Source: an uncultured Alcaligenaceae bacterium
Lineage (GTDB): Bacteria > Pseudomonadota > Gammaproteobacteria > Burkholderiales > Burkholderiaceae_B
DNA length: 64,000 nucleotides
NCBI GenBank assembly: GCA_937908115.1
Contig: CALEQZ010000053.1
Coordinates: 27,537 to 91,536 of the forward strand
Direction of reading: 5' to 3'
The notes beneath the pieces were generated by a model. It was not told the DNA's origin. It saw only the letters and a list, made by a program, of their open reading frames with translations, and searched no databases. Shown here one piece after another: positions 27,801 through 35,617 of this stretch; within the stretch, counting starts at the first letter, position 1; the number at the start of each line of letters is the position of its first letter. The position numbers and the translations under genes are program-made.

Positions 27801-28021
27801 CCCTTGGCGCCGTTCAGTTCGTTCTCGATGATGCTGGTCACCTGCTCGGACACGTCCTGTGCCGACGCGCCCGGATAGGTGGCGGTGATCTGGATGGCCG
27901 GCGGTGCCACGTCCGGGTACTGGGCGACCGGCATGTTGGGGATGGCCAGCACGCCCGCCAGCGCGATGAACAGGGCGACCACCCAAGCGAAGATCGGTCT
28001 GTCTATGAAAAATTGCGGCAT
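24815..28021 (-). CDS. RND efflux pump, inner-membrane transporter (HAE-1/AcrB type)
   Basis: 1068 residues, a normal size. It has 12 TM segments with two large periplasmic loops. The proton-relay aspartates are in AIGILVDDAIVVVENVER, and the N-terminus (FFIDRPIFAWVVALFIALAG) and the TM-end GGMLAATPFAVIFVPTFFVVV are family signatures. It should export hydrophobic or amphiphilic compounds, drawing them from the periplasm. The closest relatives are probably AcrB/MexB/AxyB; the drug spectrum cannot be read. Confidence 0.96.
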   Translation of the reverse strand: MPQFFIDRPIFAWVVALFIALAGVLAIPNMPVAQYPDVAPPAIQITATYPGASAQDVSEQVTSIIENELNGAKGLLYYESVSDSYGQAQITATFAPGTDPDLAQVDVQNRVSNVSAQLPQAVIQQGLRFEQSSTGFLMVVTLSSTDGSMGQTALADYIKRNIQNPISRVPGVGRFQLFAAPRAMRIWVDPDKLVGYNLSMSEVNRAIAQQNVLISAGSIGAPPNPEDQRTTATVLVDGQLSTVEAFGAIILRSTPGGATVRLRDVARIEVGADNYQFGARLNGQPTAAFAIVLAPDANALSTAKGVRAQMEELKRYFPPNVEYAIPYDTSPYVEVSIEQVLHTLAEAMVLVFLVMFLFLQNVRYTVIPALVVPVAILGAFAVMSALGFSINVLTMFAMVLAIGILVDDAIVVVENVERIMAEEGLSPREATRKAMPQISGAIVGITLVLTTVFLPLAFMSGSVGVIYRQFSVAMAVAILFSGFLALSFTPALCATILKPIPKGHHVEKRGFFGWFNRTFDTTTHRYQRWVARTLHKAGRMMVIYLALAIALGWLYLRLPSSFLPVEDQGYVVANIELPTGSTANRTMEVIQAVEKYFMEQPTTENIVTVQGFSFNGNGLNAAIAFVPLKDFSERKDPSQSAQAIAGRAIGALLPGIKDAMVFTVVPPAISALGNATGFDFRLQDRSGAGNAALMQAASQLMGLAMESPVLAQVRVSGLGPGAQLKLSIDREKAAALGVDFSEAATLLSTALGSAYIGKFPNMGWMQNVWVQADAQFRMQVDDILRLNARNAQGNMVPLSSFVKAEWGYGPVQVVRYNSYPSIRINGDAAPGYSTGEAMAEMERLMQQLPPGFGYEWTGLSYQERQAGAQAPILLGLSLLVVFLVLAALYESWAIPLSVMLVVPLGMLGAVALVTVLGMSNDVYFQVGMVTVIGLAAKNAILIVEFAKDAYARGAGLYEATVEAAKLRFRPILMTSLAFILGVVPLAMATGAGAASQKAVGFGVLGGMLAATPFAVIFVPTFFVVVLSLFKTKPRLLGAEAKAFEQEQAAKRAGASRTDGQSDGQEGKA

Positions 28022-28052
28022 GAATGCGGACTCTGGTGGCGGGTCTCACGAA

Positions 28053-28083
28053 TCCGGCCGCTGCCTTTTGGGCGGCGGCCGGA
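28053..28083 (-). other. Hairpin between adaptor and pump genes
   Basis: A 13-bp stem with one G-T pair (TCCGGCCGCTGCC at 28053-28065 against 28071-28083) and a five-base loop fills much of the 70-base gap between the adaptor stop and the pump start. There is no T-run on the transcribed strand. It may stabilise the upstream message or lower read-through, giving more adaptor than pump. Confidence 0.5.
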
Positions 28084-28091
28084 CGGTTGCG

Positions 28092-29345
28092 TCACTGCTT
28101 GGCCGGTTCGGACGGGCCGGCGGGCTGGCCCGCCTGGCCTTGCGCCTGCTGCCCCTGTCCGGGCCCTTGCGGCGCCTGCCCCTGCTGGGCCGCCCCATTG
28201 CCGGCCTGCCAAGCGACGGCCTGCACGGGTGCGCCGGGCCGGATCTTCTGGAATCCCTCGACGATGACGACGTCGCCGGCGGACAAGCCCTCGGTGATCA
28301 CCACGCGGTTGCCGACCACCGAACCGGTGGTCACCGGCACCTGGACCACGGTCCCGTCGCGCACCAGCATCAGGTTTTCACGCCCGTCGGCCGTGCGCTG
28401 CAGGGCCTGCTGCGGCACCATGAGCGCCTGCTCGTTGACGCCCTCTTCCAGGCGCACGCGCACGTACATGCCCGGCAGCAGCACCTCGTCGGGGTTGGGG
28501 AATTCCGCGCGCAGGGTGACCTGGCCGGTGCCCGGATCGACCGAGATGCCGGTAAAGAGCAGCTTGCCCTCGTGTTCGTAGATCGAGCCATCCTCCAGCA
28601 CGAGCTGCGCGCGGGCGGCATCGGCGCCGACCTTCTGCAGCGCACCGCTGGCAAACGCCTTGCGCAACCGCGCCAGTTCCGCGGTCGACTGCGTGAAGTC
28701 GACGTAGACGGGGTCAAGCTGCTGGACCACCGCCATCTGCGTGGCCGAAGTCGCCTCGACCAGCGCGCCCTCAGTCACCAGCGGCTGGCCGATGCGGCCG
28801 TCGATGGGGGAGACTACGTCGGTATAGCCCAGGTTGATCTTGGCGTTGGTCAGCGCCGCCTTGGCGGCTGCGACCGCGGCCTCGGCCTGGCGGGCCGCCG
28901 CCACGGCATTGTCATATTCCTGCTTGCTGACGGCATTGGCCTTGACCAGCGGCCCATAGCGCTGGGCCAGCTGCCGGGCGCTGTACAAGTCGGCCTCGGC
29001 CTGCTTCAGCTGCGCGGCGGCCTGGTCGTAGGCCGCCTGCAACGGGGCCGGGTCGATCTTGAAGAGCAGGTCGCCCGCCTTGACGTCGCCCCCCTGACGG
29101 AAGACGATCTTCTGCACGATGCCGGTCACACGCGCGCGGATCTGCGCTTCGCGCACGGCGTCGACGCGCCCGGGCAACACCGACACGATGGGCGCGCGCT
29201 CGGGTTGCACGGTGACCGTGCTGACCTGCATCGGGCCTTGCTGCGGGGGCGCACCCTTGTCCCCGCAGGCGGCCAACGTCAAAGTGATGGCCGCAAGCCC
29301 TGCCATCGCGGCAGCTCGCGGCAAACGTGCGAATTGAAAAGGCAT
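28092..29345 (-). CDS. Periplasmic adaptor (membrane fusion) lipoprotein of the RND system
   Basis: 417 residues from the ATG at 29345. The signal ends in a lipobox (LAACG), then come the beta-barrel/lipoyl/alpha-hairpin modules of AcrA-type adaptors (VTGIVQKIVFRQGGDVKAGDLLFKIDP, later YTDVVSPIDGRIGQPLVTEG). The C-terminal 35 residues are Gln/Gly/Pro-rich and low in complexity, which is unusual but not unique in this family. It links the pump to the outer-membrane channel and is the first gene of the efflux operon. Confidence 0.94.
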   Translation of the reverse strand: MPFQFARLPRAAAMAGLAAITLTLAACGDKGAPPQQGPMQVSTVTVQPERAPIVSVLPGRVDAVREAQIRARVTGIVQKIVFRQGGDVKAGDLLFKIDPAPLQAAYDQAAAQLKQAEADLYSARQLAQRYGPLVKANAVSKQEYDNAVAAARQAEAAVAAAKAALTNAKINLGYTDVVSPIDGRIGQPLVTEGALVEATSATQMAVVQQLDPVYVDFTQSTAELARLRKAFASGALQKVGADAARAQLVLEDGSIYEHEGKLLFTGISVDPGTGQVTLRAEFPNPDEVLLPGMYVRVRLEEGVNEQALMVPQQALQRTADGRENLMLVRDGTVVQVPVTTGSVVGNRVVITEGLSAGDVVIVEGFQKIRPGAPVQAVAWQAGNGAAQQGQAPQGPGQGQQAQGQAGQPAGPSEPAKQ

Positions 29346-29400
29346 GGGGTATCTCTGTCCGGTTCCCGCTCGGCCGGCGGCCAACGCAGCGCCGACGCGA

Positions 29401-29428
29401 CATTTTTGCGAAAAATGGCGCAAGTATA
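29401..29428 (-). promoter_or_regulatory. Efflux-operon promoter element with adjacent operator-like palindrome
   Basis: On the minus strand a good -10 (TATACT, 29423-29428) is followed immediately by an inverted repeat with 7-bp arms, CATTTTT-GCG-AAAAATG (29401-29417), covering the likely start of transcription. That is the usual place for a TetR- or MarR-type repressor of an efflux operon. No such regulator gene is adjacent. No good -35 is visible. Confidence 0.5.
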
Positions 29429-29602
29429 GAGGATGCGTCCCCTCCATATCGCCATACCCTGTTCGCCGCGCGGGACTTGTCCCGGCCCCCGACACGGAGG
29501 GCATTGCGCCCTGGCCGCCCGGTACGCGGGGACGGCGCGTCCAGCATAGCGCATGCCCTCGCCTGAAGGCGCGCCGCACGCGCCGGCGGCGGCAGCGCCC
29601 GC

Positions 29603-30397
29603 CTAGCCCAGCAGCAGTGCGTCGTCGGCCAGCTGCTCGCCGCGCACCCGCTCGAACATGGCCAGCAGGTCCGAGACGTCCATCCCGCGTCGCTGGTCGC
29701 CGGACACGTCCAGCACCACCCTGCCCTGGTGCAGCATGACCGTGCGGTCACCCACGTCCAGGGCCTGGCGCATGCTGTGCGTGACCATCATGGTGGTGAG
29801 CTGGTATTCGGCGACAACGCGCGCGGTCAGCTGCAGGACGAAGTCCGCGGTGCGCGGGTCCAGCGCCGCGGTATGTTCGTCCAGCAACAGGATGCGCGAC
29901 GGCCGCAGCGCCGCCATCAGCAGGCTGACCGCCTGGCGCTGCCCGCCCGACAGCAAGCCGATGCGGTCGGACAGGCGGTTTTCCAGCCCCAGCCCCAGCG
30001 TGGCCAGGTGCGCGCGCATGTCTTCGCGCATGGCCGGCTTGACCGCCCGCGCCAGTCCCCGGCGCGCACCGCGCATATAGGCCAGCGCCATGTTCTCCTC
30101 TATGGTCAGGTCCTCGCAGGTCCCAGCCATCGGATCCTGGAACACCCTGGCCACCTTGCCTGCCCGTTCCCAAACCGGCTGGCGGGTCACGTCCTCGCCG
30201 TCGATCTCGATGCGGCCCGCATCGACCGGCAGGTCGCCCGAGACGGCGTTCAGGAAGGTCGACTTGCCGGCGCCGTTGGAACCGATGACCGTGACGAACT
30301 GCCCGCTCGGGATCTCCAGCGACAGGCCGCGCAGGGCACGGGTCTCGATCGGGGTGCCGGCGTTGAAGGTGATGTGCAACTCGTGCGCACGCAGCAT
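29603..30397 (-). CDS. ABC transporter ATP-binding protein
   Basis: 264 residues. Walker A is GSNGAGKST, the signature is LLSGGQRQA, Walker B is ILLLDEH and the switch His is in MVTHSMRQAL. It powers the importer encoded with the two genes upstream. The gap to the permease gene is a single base, indicating one operon. Sequence style and neighbours fit the DUF534/TrpXYZ-type importers. Confidence 0.93.
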   Translation of the reverse strand: MLRAHELHITFNAGTPIETRALRGLSLEIPSGQFVTVIGSNGAGKSTFLNAVSGDLPVDAGRIEIDGEDVTRQPVWERAGKVARVFQDPMAGTCEDLTIEENMALAYMRGARRGLARAVKPAMREDMRAHLATLGLGLENRLSDRIGLLSGGQRQAVSLLMAALRPSRILLLDEHTAALDPRTADFVLQLTARVVAEYQLTTMMVTHSMRQALDVGDRTVMLHQGRVVLDVSGDQRRGMDVSDLLAMFERVRGEQLADDALLLG

Positions 30398-30398
30398 G

Positions 30399-31286
30399 TC
30401 AGCTCCTTGCGCGCGGCTGCCGCCGGCGCAGCATAGGCAGCACCAGCGCCACCGTCACCAGCACCGCCGTCACCAGGTTCAGGTCCTGCGCCTGCAGGCC
30501 GATGAATTCGCTGTTCAACGCCAGCGCCACGAAAAAGCGGTAGACGACGGCGCCCAGGATCACCGCCAGCGTGGCCCATACCAACTTGCGCGAAGGCAGT
30601 AGGCTTTCGCCGACGATGACCGCGGCCAGGCCGATGACGATGGTGCCCACCCCCATGGAAATGTCCGCGCCGCCCTGGGTCTGCGCGAACAATGCGCCTG
30701 CCAGGCCGACCAGCGCGTTCGACAGCGCCATGCCCGCCAGCACCATGCGCCCGGTGTGCACGCCTTGCGAGCGGGCCATGCGAGGGTTGGACCCCGTGGC
30801 GCGCATGGCCAGCCCCGTTTCGGTGGAAAAGAACCAATCCAGCGCGAACTTCGCCGCCGCCACGACGACCACCAGCACCAGCGGTCGCAGAACGTAGTCG
30901 GCCACCGCCTCGACCTGCAGGATCGTAAAGACGGTCGGCTCCATGATGAGCGGCACGTTGGGCCGGCCCATGATTCGCAGGTTGACCGAATACAGCGCGA
31001 TCATCATCAGGATGCTGGCCAGCAGGTCCATGATGCGCAGCCTGACGTTGAGCCAGCCGGTGGCCAGGCCGGCCAACGCGCCCGCGCCCGCTGCCGCGGC
31101 GCTCGCCAGGAACGGGTCGCTGCCGGCCGAGATCATGGTCGCGGCCACCGCTCCACCCAAGGGGAAGCTGCCGTCGACGGTCAGGTCCGGGAAACGCAGG
31201 ATGCGAAAGGAAATCAGCACGCCCAGTGCGACCAGGGCGAAGATGAGCCCGATCTCGAAGGCGCCCAGCAGGGTATACAAAGACAT
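30399..31286 (-). CDS. ABC transporter permease (branched-chain/TrpY type)
   Basis: 295 residues, hydrophobic, with about 8-9 TM segments and LivH-like features (FPDLTVDGSFPLGGAVAA, later GLAGALFAQTQGGADISMGVGTIV). It forms the membrane channel of the importer. It is separated from the binding-protein gene by a 64-base gap containing a strong hairpin. Confidence 0.92.
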   Translation of the reverse strand: MSLYTLLGAFEIGLIFALVALGVLISFRILRFPDLTVDGSFPLGGAVAATMISAGSDPFLASAAAAGAGALAGLATGWLNVRLRIMDLLASILMMIALYSVNLRIMGRPNVPLIMEPTVFTILQVEAVADYVLRPLVLVVVVAAAKFALDWFFSTETGLAMRATGSNPRMARSQGVHTGRMVLAGMALSNALVGLAGALFAQTQGGADISMGVGTIVIGLAAVIVGESLLPSRKLVWATLAVILGAVVYRFFVALALNSEFIGLQAQDLNLVTAVLVTVALVLPMLRRRQPRARS

Positions 31287-31295
31287 GGCGGCTGC

Positions 31296-31338
31296 GGCCG
31301 GGCGCCCCCGCCGCGCCCGCGGCGCGGCCTGCCCGGCC
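31296..31338 (-). other. Hairpin between binding-protein and permease genes
   Basis: An outer 8-bp stem (GGCCGGGC at 31296-31303 with GCCCGGCC at 31331-31338) encloses a second GC-rich stem. It lies directly after the binding-protein stop codon. Such intergenic hairpins commonly keep binding-protein mRNA in excess over permease mRNA; that use here is inferred. Confidence 0.5.
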
Positions 31339-31350
31339 TAGGGAGAATTT

Positions 31351-32322
31351 TTACTGGATGATTTCGGCCGCCGACTTCAGCAGCTCTTCGGACAGCGTCA
31401 CGCCCTGGCGCTTGGCGGCGCCGGGGTTGACGAACAGGCGCAGGTTGGAGCTGGTTTCCGAGGCGATGCTGCCCGGCTTTTCGCCCTTGAGGATGCGCAC
31501 GACCATGCGTCCGGTCTGCTGGCCGAGGTCGCCGTAGTCGATGCCCAGGGCGGCGATGGCGCCGCGCTTGACGCTGTCGGTGTCCGAAGCCACCAACGGG
31601 ATCTTGGCGTCATTGCCGACCTTGACCAGCGACTCGTAGGCCGAGACGACGTTGTTGTCGGTATTGGTGTAGATGACGTCGACCTTGCCGATCAGGCTGC
31701 GCGCAGCCGAACCGACGTCCACGGTACGCGGCGCCGCGGCCTCGACCAGCGTCATGCCGGCCTTGGGCAGGAGCTCCTGCAGCTGCTTGACCACCACGAC
31801 CGAGTTGGCCTCGCCGGGGTTGTACACCATGCCCACCCGCTTGGCGTTGGGCACGACCTTCTTGATCAGCTCGACCTGCTTGTCCAGCGCGAGCATGTCG
31901 GAGACACCGGTCACGTTGGTGCCTGACGGCTCCCAGCCAGGCACGAGCTGCGCGGCCACCGGGTCGGTGACCGCCGAATACACCACGGGGATGTCGCGCG
32001 TGGCCGCGACCACGGCCTGCGCCGACGGCGTGGCGATGGCCACGATCACGTCGGGCCGATCGCCCACGAATTTACGGGCAATCTGGGCGGCCGTGCCGGT
32101 GTTGCCCTGCGCGCTCTGGTACTGCCAGGCGAGCTTGTCGCCGGTGTAGCCGGCTGCTTCCAGCGCCTTGCGCACGCCGTCGCGCACGGCATCCAGCGCC
32201 GGATGCTCGACAATGGCCGTGACGGCCACGGATTTCTTGTCCTGGGCGGCCGCCGGCGCGGCCAGCATGGCGGCCAGGGCGCATGCCCCCAGCATTGCTG
32301 CAGTCTTTTTGGCAAGCAGCAT
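31351..32322 (-). CDS. ABC transporter substrate-binding protein (DUF534/TrpX-like)
   Basis: 323 residues. A Sec signal (cut near APAAAQ) precedes a two-lobed binding protein of the ABC_sub_bind family: VDVIYTNTDNNVVSAYESLV and IPLVASDTDSVKRGAIAALGIDYGDLG are characteristic. Some members of this family bind tryptophan or other aromatic compounds. The ATG at 32322 has AAAGGAG six bases upstream; a longer frame to 32421 lacks one. It is the first gene of a three-gene import operon. Confidence 0.93.
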   Translation of the reverse strand: MLLAKKTAAMLGACALAAMLAAPAAAQDKKSVAVTAIVEHPALDAVRDGVRKALEAAGYTGDKLAWQYQSAQGNTGTAAQIARKFVGDRPDVIVAIATPSAQAVVAATRDIPVVYSAVTDPVAAQLVPGWEPSGTNVTGVSDMLALDKQVELIKKVVPNAKRVGMVYNPGEANSVVVVKQLQELLPKAGMTLVEAAAPRTVDVGSAARSLIGKVDVIYTNTDNNVVSAYESLVKVGNDAKIPLVASDTDSVKRGAIAALGIDYGDLGQQTGRMVVRILKGEKPGSIASETSSNLRLFVNPGAAKRQGVTLSEELLKSAAEIIQ

Positions 32323-32563
32323 GATGAGCTCCTTTGTCTGTTCAACCCAGAGCGCGGCCCGCACGGATGGTGCCCCGGCGCCGCCCCACGCAAGCGCACG
32401 CCCGGCCGCAAAAAGGCTCATAGTCTACCCGAGGGGCCTGCCGCGATGCACCCAGGCTTACCCCGTGCGCCGCGTGCCGGCACGCTGCCCGGCAGCATCG
32501 GCGCCGGCCGGCGCAGGGGACGACGTCCCTGAAGCCGCCGCGGCGGCCGGCCCCGCCGTCGCG

Positions 32564-33328
32564 CTAGAACGACACCTGCCCGCCGACGGCGCGTCCCAGC
32601 AGCGCGCGAGCCCAGCGCCGCGCCGGCAGGCCATAGGCCGATTCCACGTCCTCGGCCCGGGCCAGCAACTGGTCGGCTTGCAGCGACAGCGGCGGCCCGG
32701 AAAAGGCCAGCACGATGCGGTTGCCCTCGTCGATCTCGGGCAGCAGCGCCAGCCGGCCGTCGAAGGCCTCTTGCAGGTTGGCCAGATTGCGCGGAAAGCT
32801 CGCATGTGCGCCGAACAAGTTGACCGTCATCACGCCGGCGTCGCCGAGCAGGCGGCGGCAGCCGGCATAGAAAGCCGCCGAATCGCGCACCGGCCCGCGC
32901 GCCTGCGCGTCGTACAGGTCGACCATCAGCACCGGGCACTGCCCGCTGCGCCGCGGATCGGCCACCCAATCGCCCGCGTCGGCATGCTCGATGGTCAAGC
33001 GCGGCGAACGCGGCAACCGGAAAAAGCTGCGGCACACCGCGGTCACCAAGGGATTCCACTCCACCGCCACCACGGCGCTGCGCGTGCGCTTCAAGCAAAA
33101 ACGCGCCAGCGACCCGGCCCCGAGCCCCAGCATGCCGATGGCCCCTTCCCGCGGCGGATCCAGGAACAGCAGCCATGCCATCATCTGGCGCGTGTACTCC
33201 AGCACCAGCTCGTCGGGCCGCGCCATGTCCATGGCGCCCTGTATCCATTGCGTGCCGAAATGCAGGTAGCGGATGCCGTCGGCCTCCGACAATGTCGGCT
33301 CATCGGCGGCGCGGGCGGGTTTGGGCAT
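32564..33328 (-). CDS. Spermidine-synthase-like methyltransferase-fold protein
   Basis: About 254 residues from the ATG at 33328. A Rossmann core with GAIGMLGLGAGSLARFCL and VVAVEWNPLV resembles the spermidine synthase/SAM-binding superfamily (SpeE-like). The polyamine-site residues cannot be judged by eye, so aminopropyl transfer is not assured. A -10-like TACAAT (minus strand, 33360-33365) lies about 30 bases before the chosen start, which argues against the ATG at 33361 that it overlaps. Confidence 0.75.
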   Translation of the reverse strand: MPKPARAADEPTLSEADGIRYLHFGTQWIQGAMDMARPDELVLEYTRQMMAWLLFLDPPREGAIGMLGLGAGSLARFCLKRTRSAVVAVEWNPLVTAVCRSFFRLPRSPRLTIEHADAGDWVADPRRSGQCPVLMVDLYDAQARGPVRDSAAFYAGCRRLLGDAGVMTVNLFGAHASFPRNLANLQEAFDGRLALLPEIDEGNRIVLAFSGPPLSLQADQLLARAEDVESAYGLPARRWARALLGRAVGGQVSF

Positions 33329-33401
33329 GGGCAAAAAAACGCTGGCGAAAAGGAAAGTCATTGTAGCCAGCGGTCCGCACGACGGCCCTTGCGTCAACCC
33401 G

Positions 33402-34427
33402 TCATGCCGCCAGCGCCCAAAGCCGCTCGAGCATCCACGCGCGCGTACGCCCGGCTTGCATGCGCGCGATCTGATGCAGCACACGCTTTAAGTACAGGTG
33501 CGCATCGCATTCCCAGGTAATTCCCATGGCCCCGTGCACCTGCACGGCGAACTGCGCCGCTGCCTGCGCTGCCTCGGCCGCCAGCAGTTCCGCGTAGAGC
33601 AGCGCGCGTTCTGCCTGCGACGCGCCGTGCACGTCCATTTCGCGCGCAGCCGCCTCGCCGGCGAGCCAGGCGTCGTCCAACGCCATCCAATGATCGGCCA
33701 GCCGGTGCTTGATGGCTTGGTTGGCCCCTATGGGACGTCCAAACTGCTCGCGCTGGCGCGCGTGCGCGGCAGCCGCATCGAGCGCAGCGGCCGCCGCGCC
33801 CAGCGCGTCGGCTGCCCGCAGCAAGCGCATTCGAGCCTGCGCAAGCATCCATTGGCCCGGTGCGCGCCCCATCTCGATGACGGCCGTCGGCTCAAGTTCG
33901 CCGCGGTAGACACGCAGCGTGGGATCAAGCCCCGGCACGCACCCCTGGGCGGGCGGCTCGTAGCGGACCAGCCGCAGCGCCGCTCCCTGCTCGACTGCCG
34001 CCAGGACCGCCTGCCCCGACCAGGCGCAAGTGGCAAATACCACGCCCCCTGCCCGGACAGCCGCCTCGCCAAAACACGCCTGGCCGGCGATCAATGCCTC
34101 GAGCCAGGCTTGTGCCTGCCCGCGCAGCGAATCCGCCAGCGTGGGCAACAGCACCACATTCCAGGCCAGGGGCAGCGTGACGAGCTGGCGCCCCGCTTCC
34201 CAGGCAAGCACCCAGGCGTCTGACGCCCCTAGCCCCATGCCGCCACGGTCGGCGGACAACAGCAAGCTCGTCCACCCCATGTCGGCTGCCTCTTTCCAAC
34301 GCTGGCGCAGTCCGCCAGCATCGTCGGCGGCGCGCCGCGCGTAGGCCGTCCCATAGCGGTCGGCAAAGTAGCGCCGCGCGGATTCGCGCAGCATTTGCTG
34401 CATCTCGTTCAAGCTCATGCCGCTCAT
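33402..34427 (-). CDS. Acyl-CoA dehydrogenase-like protein, second subunit (divergent)
   Basis: 341 residues. The C-terminal half has acyl-CoA dehydrogenase features (QREQFGRPIGANQAIKHRLAD, QVHGAMGITWECDAHLYLKR), but the central beta-domain is divergent and lacks a clear GSD motif. It starts at 34427, overlapping the other dehydrogenase's stop by four bases. Paired dehydrogenases of this kind form alpha2beta2 enzymes in steroid side-chain and aromatic-acid degradation, with only one subunit carrying the active site. It is the last gene of the acyl-CoA operon. Confidence 0.82.
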   Translation of the reverse strand: MSGMSLNEMQQMLRESARRYFADRYGTAYARRAADDAGGLRQRWKEAADMGWTSLLLSADRGGMGLGASDAWVLAWEAGRQLVTLPLAWNVVLLPTLADSLRGQAQAWLEALIAGQACFGEAAVRAGGVVFATCAWSGQAVLAAVEQGAALRLVRYEPPAQGCVPGLDPTLRVYRGELEPTAVIEMGRAPGQWMLAQARMRLLRAADALGAAAAALDAAAAHARQREQFGRPIGANQAIKHRLADHWMALDDAWLAGEAAAREMDVHGASQAERALLYAELLAAEAAQAAAQFAVQVHGAMGITWECDAHLYLKRVLHQIARMQAGRTRAWMLERLWALAA

Positions 34428-35611
34428 CCCTTGGGCAGGCCAAGGACCTGCTCGCCGATGATGTTGCGCTGGATTTCCGAGGTTCCGGCCAGGATGGTTT
34501 CGGCGCGCGAGCGCAAATAGGCCTGCACCCAATCGCCGGCCGGGCCCTGCGCAGCCGGGCCGCCCAGGCAGGCATCCTCGCCTAGCACCTGCAACGCCAG
34601 CTCTAGCAGCCGTTGGTGGGCCTCGCTCCAATGCACTTTGGTCGACGACCCTTCCGGGCCAGGCGGGTCGCCGCGCATCGCCGCCCGCAGGGCGCGCTGC
34701 GATTTCAGCGCCAACACGTGGGCATCAGCGGCCAGCCGTGCCCACTGGTGCCGGAAATCAGCATCATCTGCCGCGATCCGGCCGGTGGCATCCGGTGTGC
34801 TGGCCAAGGCGCGCAACCGCTTCAGCTCCTGCTCGAAGGCCACCAGGCGCGGAATGAAATACGTGCCACGTTCGAAACTGGCCGCGGCCATGGCGATGCG
34901 CCAGCCTTCGTTCTGGCTTCCGACCAGGCAATCGGCAGGAACATGGACGTCTTCGAAAAAAACCTCGCAAAACTCCGCCTCGCCGGTGATCTGTCGTATC
35001 GGCTCGACCCGTACGCCGGGGCTGCGCATGTCCACTAACAGAAAGCTCAACCCCTTGTGACGCGGCGCCGTCGGGTCTGTGCGCGCGAGCACGAAGCACC
35101 AGTGCGCGCGATCCGCGAACGACGTCCATATTTTGTGGCCGTTCAGGCGCCAGCCTGTGCCTGTCGGTTCGGCGCGCGTGCGCACCGATGCCAGGTCCGA
35201 TCCGGCCCCTGGCTCGGAATAGCCCTGGCACCAGATCTCGCGATTGGACAGGATGCCCGGCAAGAAGCGCTGCTTCTGCGCCTCGGTGCCGAAACACAGC
35301 AGCGTCGGCGCCAGTATTCCATGGCCGATCAGGTTGACCCCCAGGGGCGCACCGCTGCGGGCATGCTCCTCATGGAAGATGGCCTGGCGCTGCAGCGGCA
35401 ATTCCTTGCCGCCGTAGCGCCTGGGCCAACCCAGGCCGGACCAGCCGTGTGCGCACAACTCGTCTTCCCAGGCCTGCCGGTAGTCGAGCGAATGCGGGGC
35501 GGGTCCTCCCGGCCAGGCTTGGGCAAACGCCGAGTAATGTGCCTGCAGCCATTGACGCAATTGCGTCCGAAACGCTTCGTCGCTGGCTGCAGCCAGCGCG
35601 TCCATTTCCAT
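34424..35611 (-). CDS. Acyl-CoA dehydrogenase, main subunit
   Basis: 395 residues, normal size. It contains the FAD/substrate motif YSEPGAGSDLASVRTRAE, the WTSFADRAHWCFVLARTD stretch and the C-terminal TSEIQRNIIGEQVLGLPKG. It introduces the alpha,beta double bond of an acyl-CoA and passes electrons to ETF. The gap to the Bug gene is six bases and the next dehydrogenase overlaps by four, so a heteromeric enzyme is likely. Confidence 0.92.
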   Translation of the reverse strand: MEMDALAAASDEAFRTQLRQWLQAHYSAFAQAWPGGPAPHSLDYRQAWEDELCAHGWSGLGWPRRYGGKELPLQRQAIFHEEHARSGAPLGVNLIGHGILAPTLLCFGTEAQKQRFLPGILSNREIWCQGYSEPGAGSDLASVRTRAEPTGTGWRLNGHKIWTSFADRAHWCFVLARTDPTAPRHKGLSFLLVDMRSPGVRVEPIRQITGEAEFCEVFFEDVHVPADCLVGSQNEGWRIAMAAASFERGTYFIPRLVAFEQELKRLRALASTPDATGRIAADDADFRHQWARLAADAHVLALKSQRALRAAMRGDPPGPEGSSTKVHWSEAHQRLLELALQVLGEDACLGGPAAQGPAGDWVQAYLRSRAETILAGTSEIQRNIIGEQVLGLPKG

Positions 35612-35617
35612 GTGGCG

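Noticed and set aside
26417..28267. A 616-codon plus-strand frame opposite the RND pump
   Set aside because: Shadow of the pump gene, with no family features.
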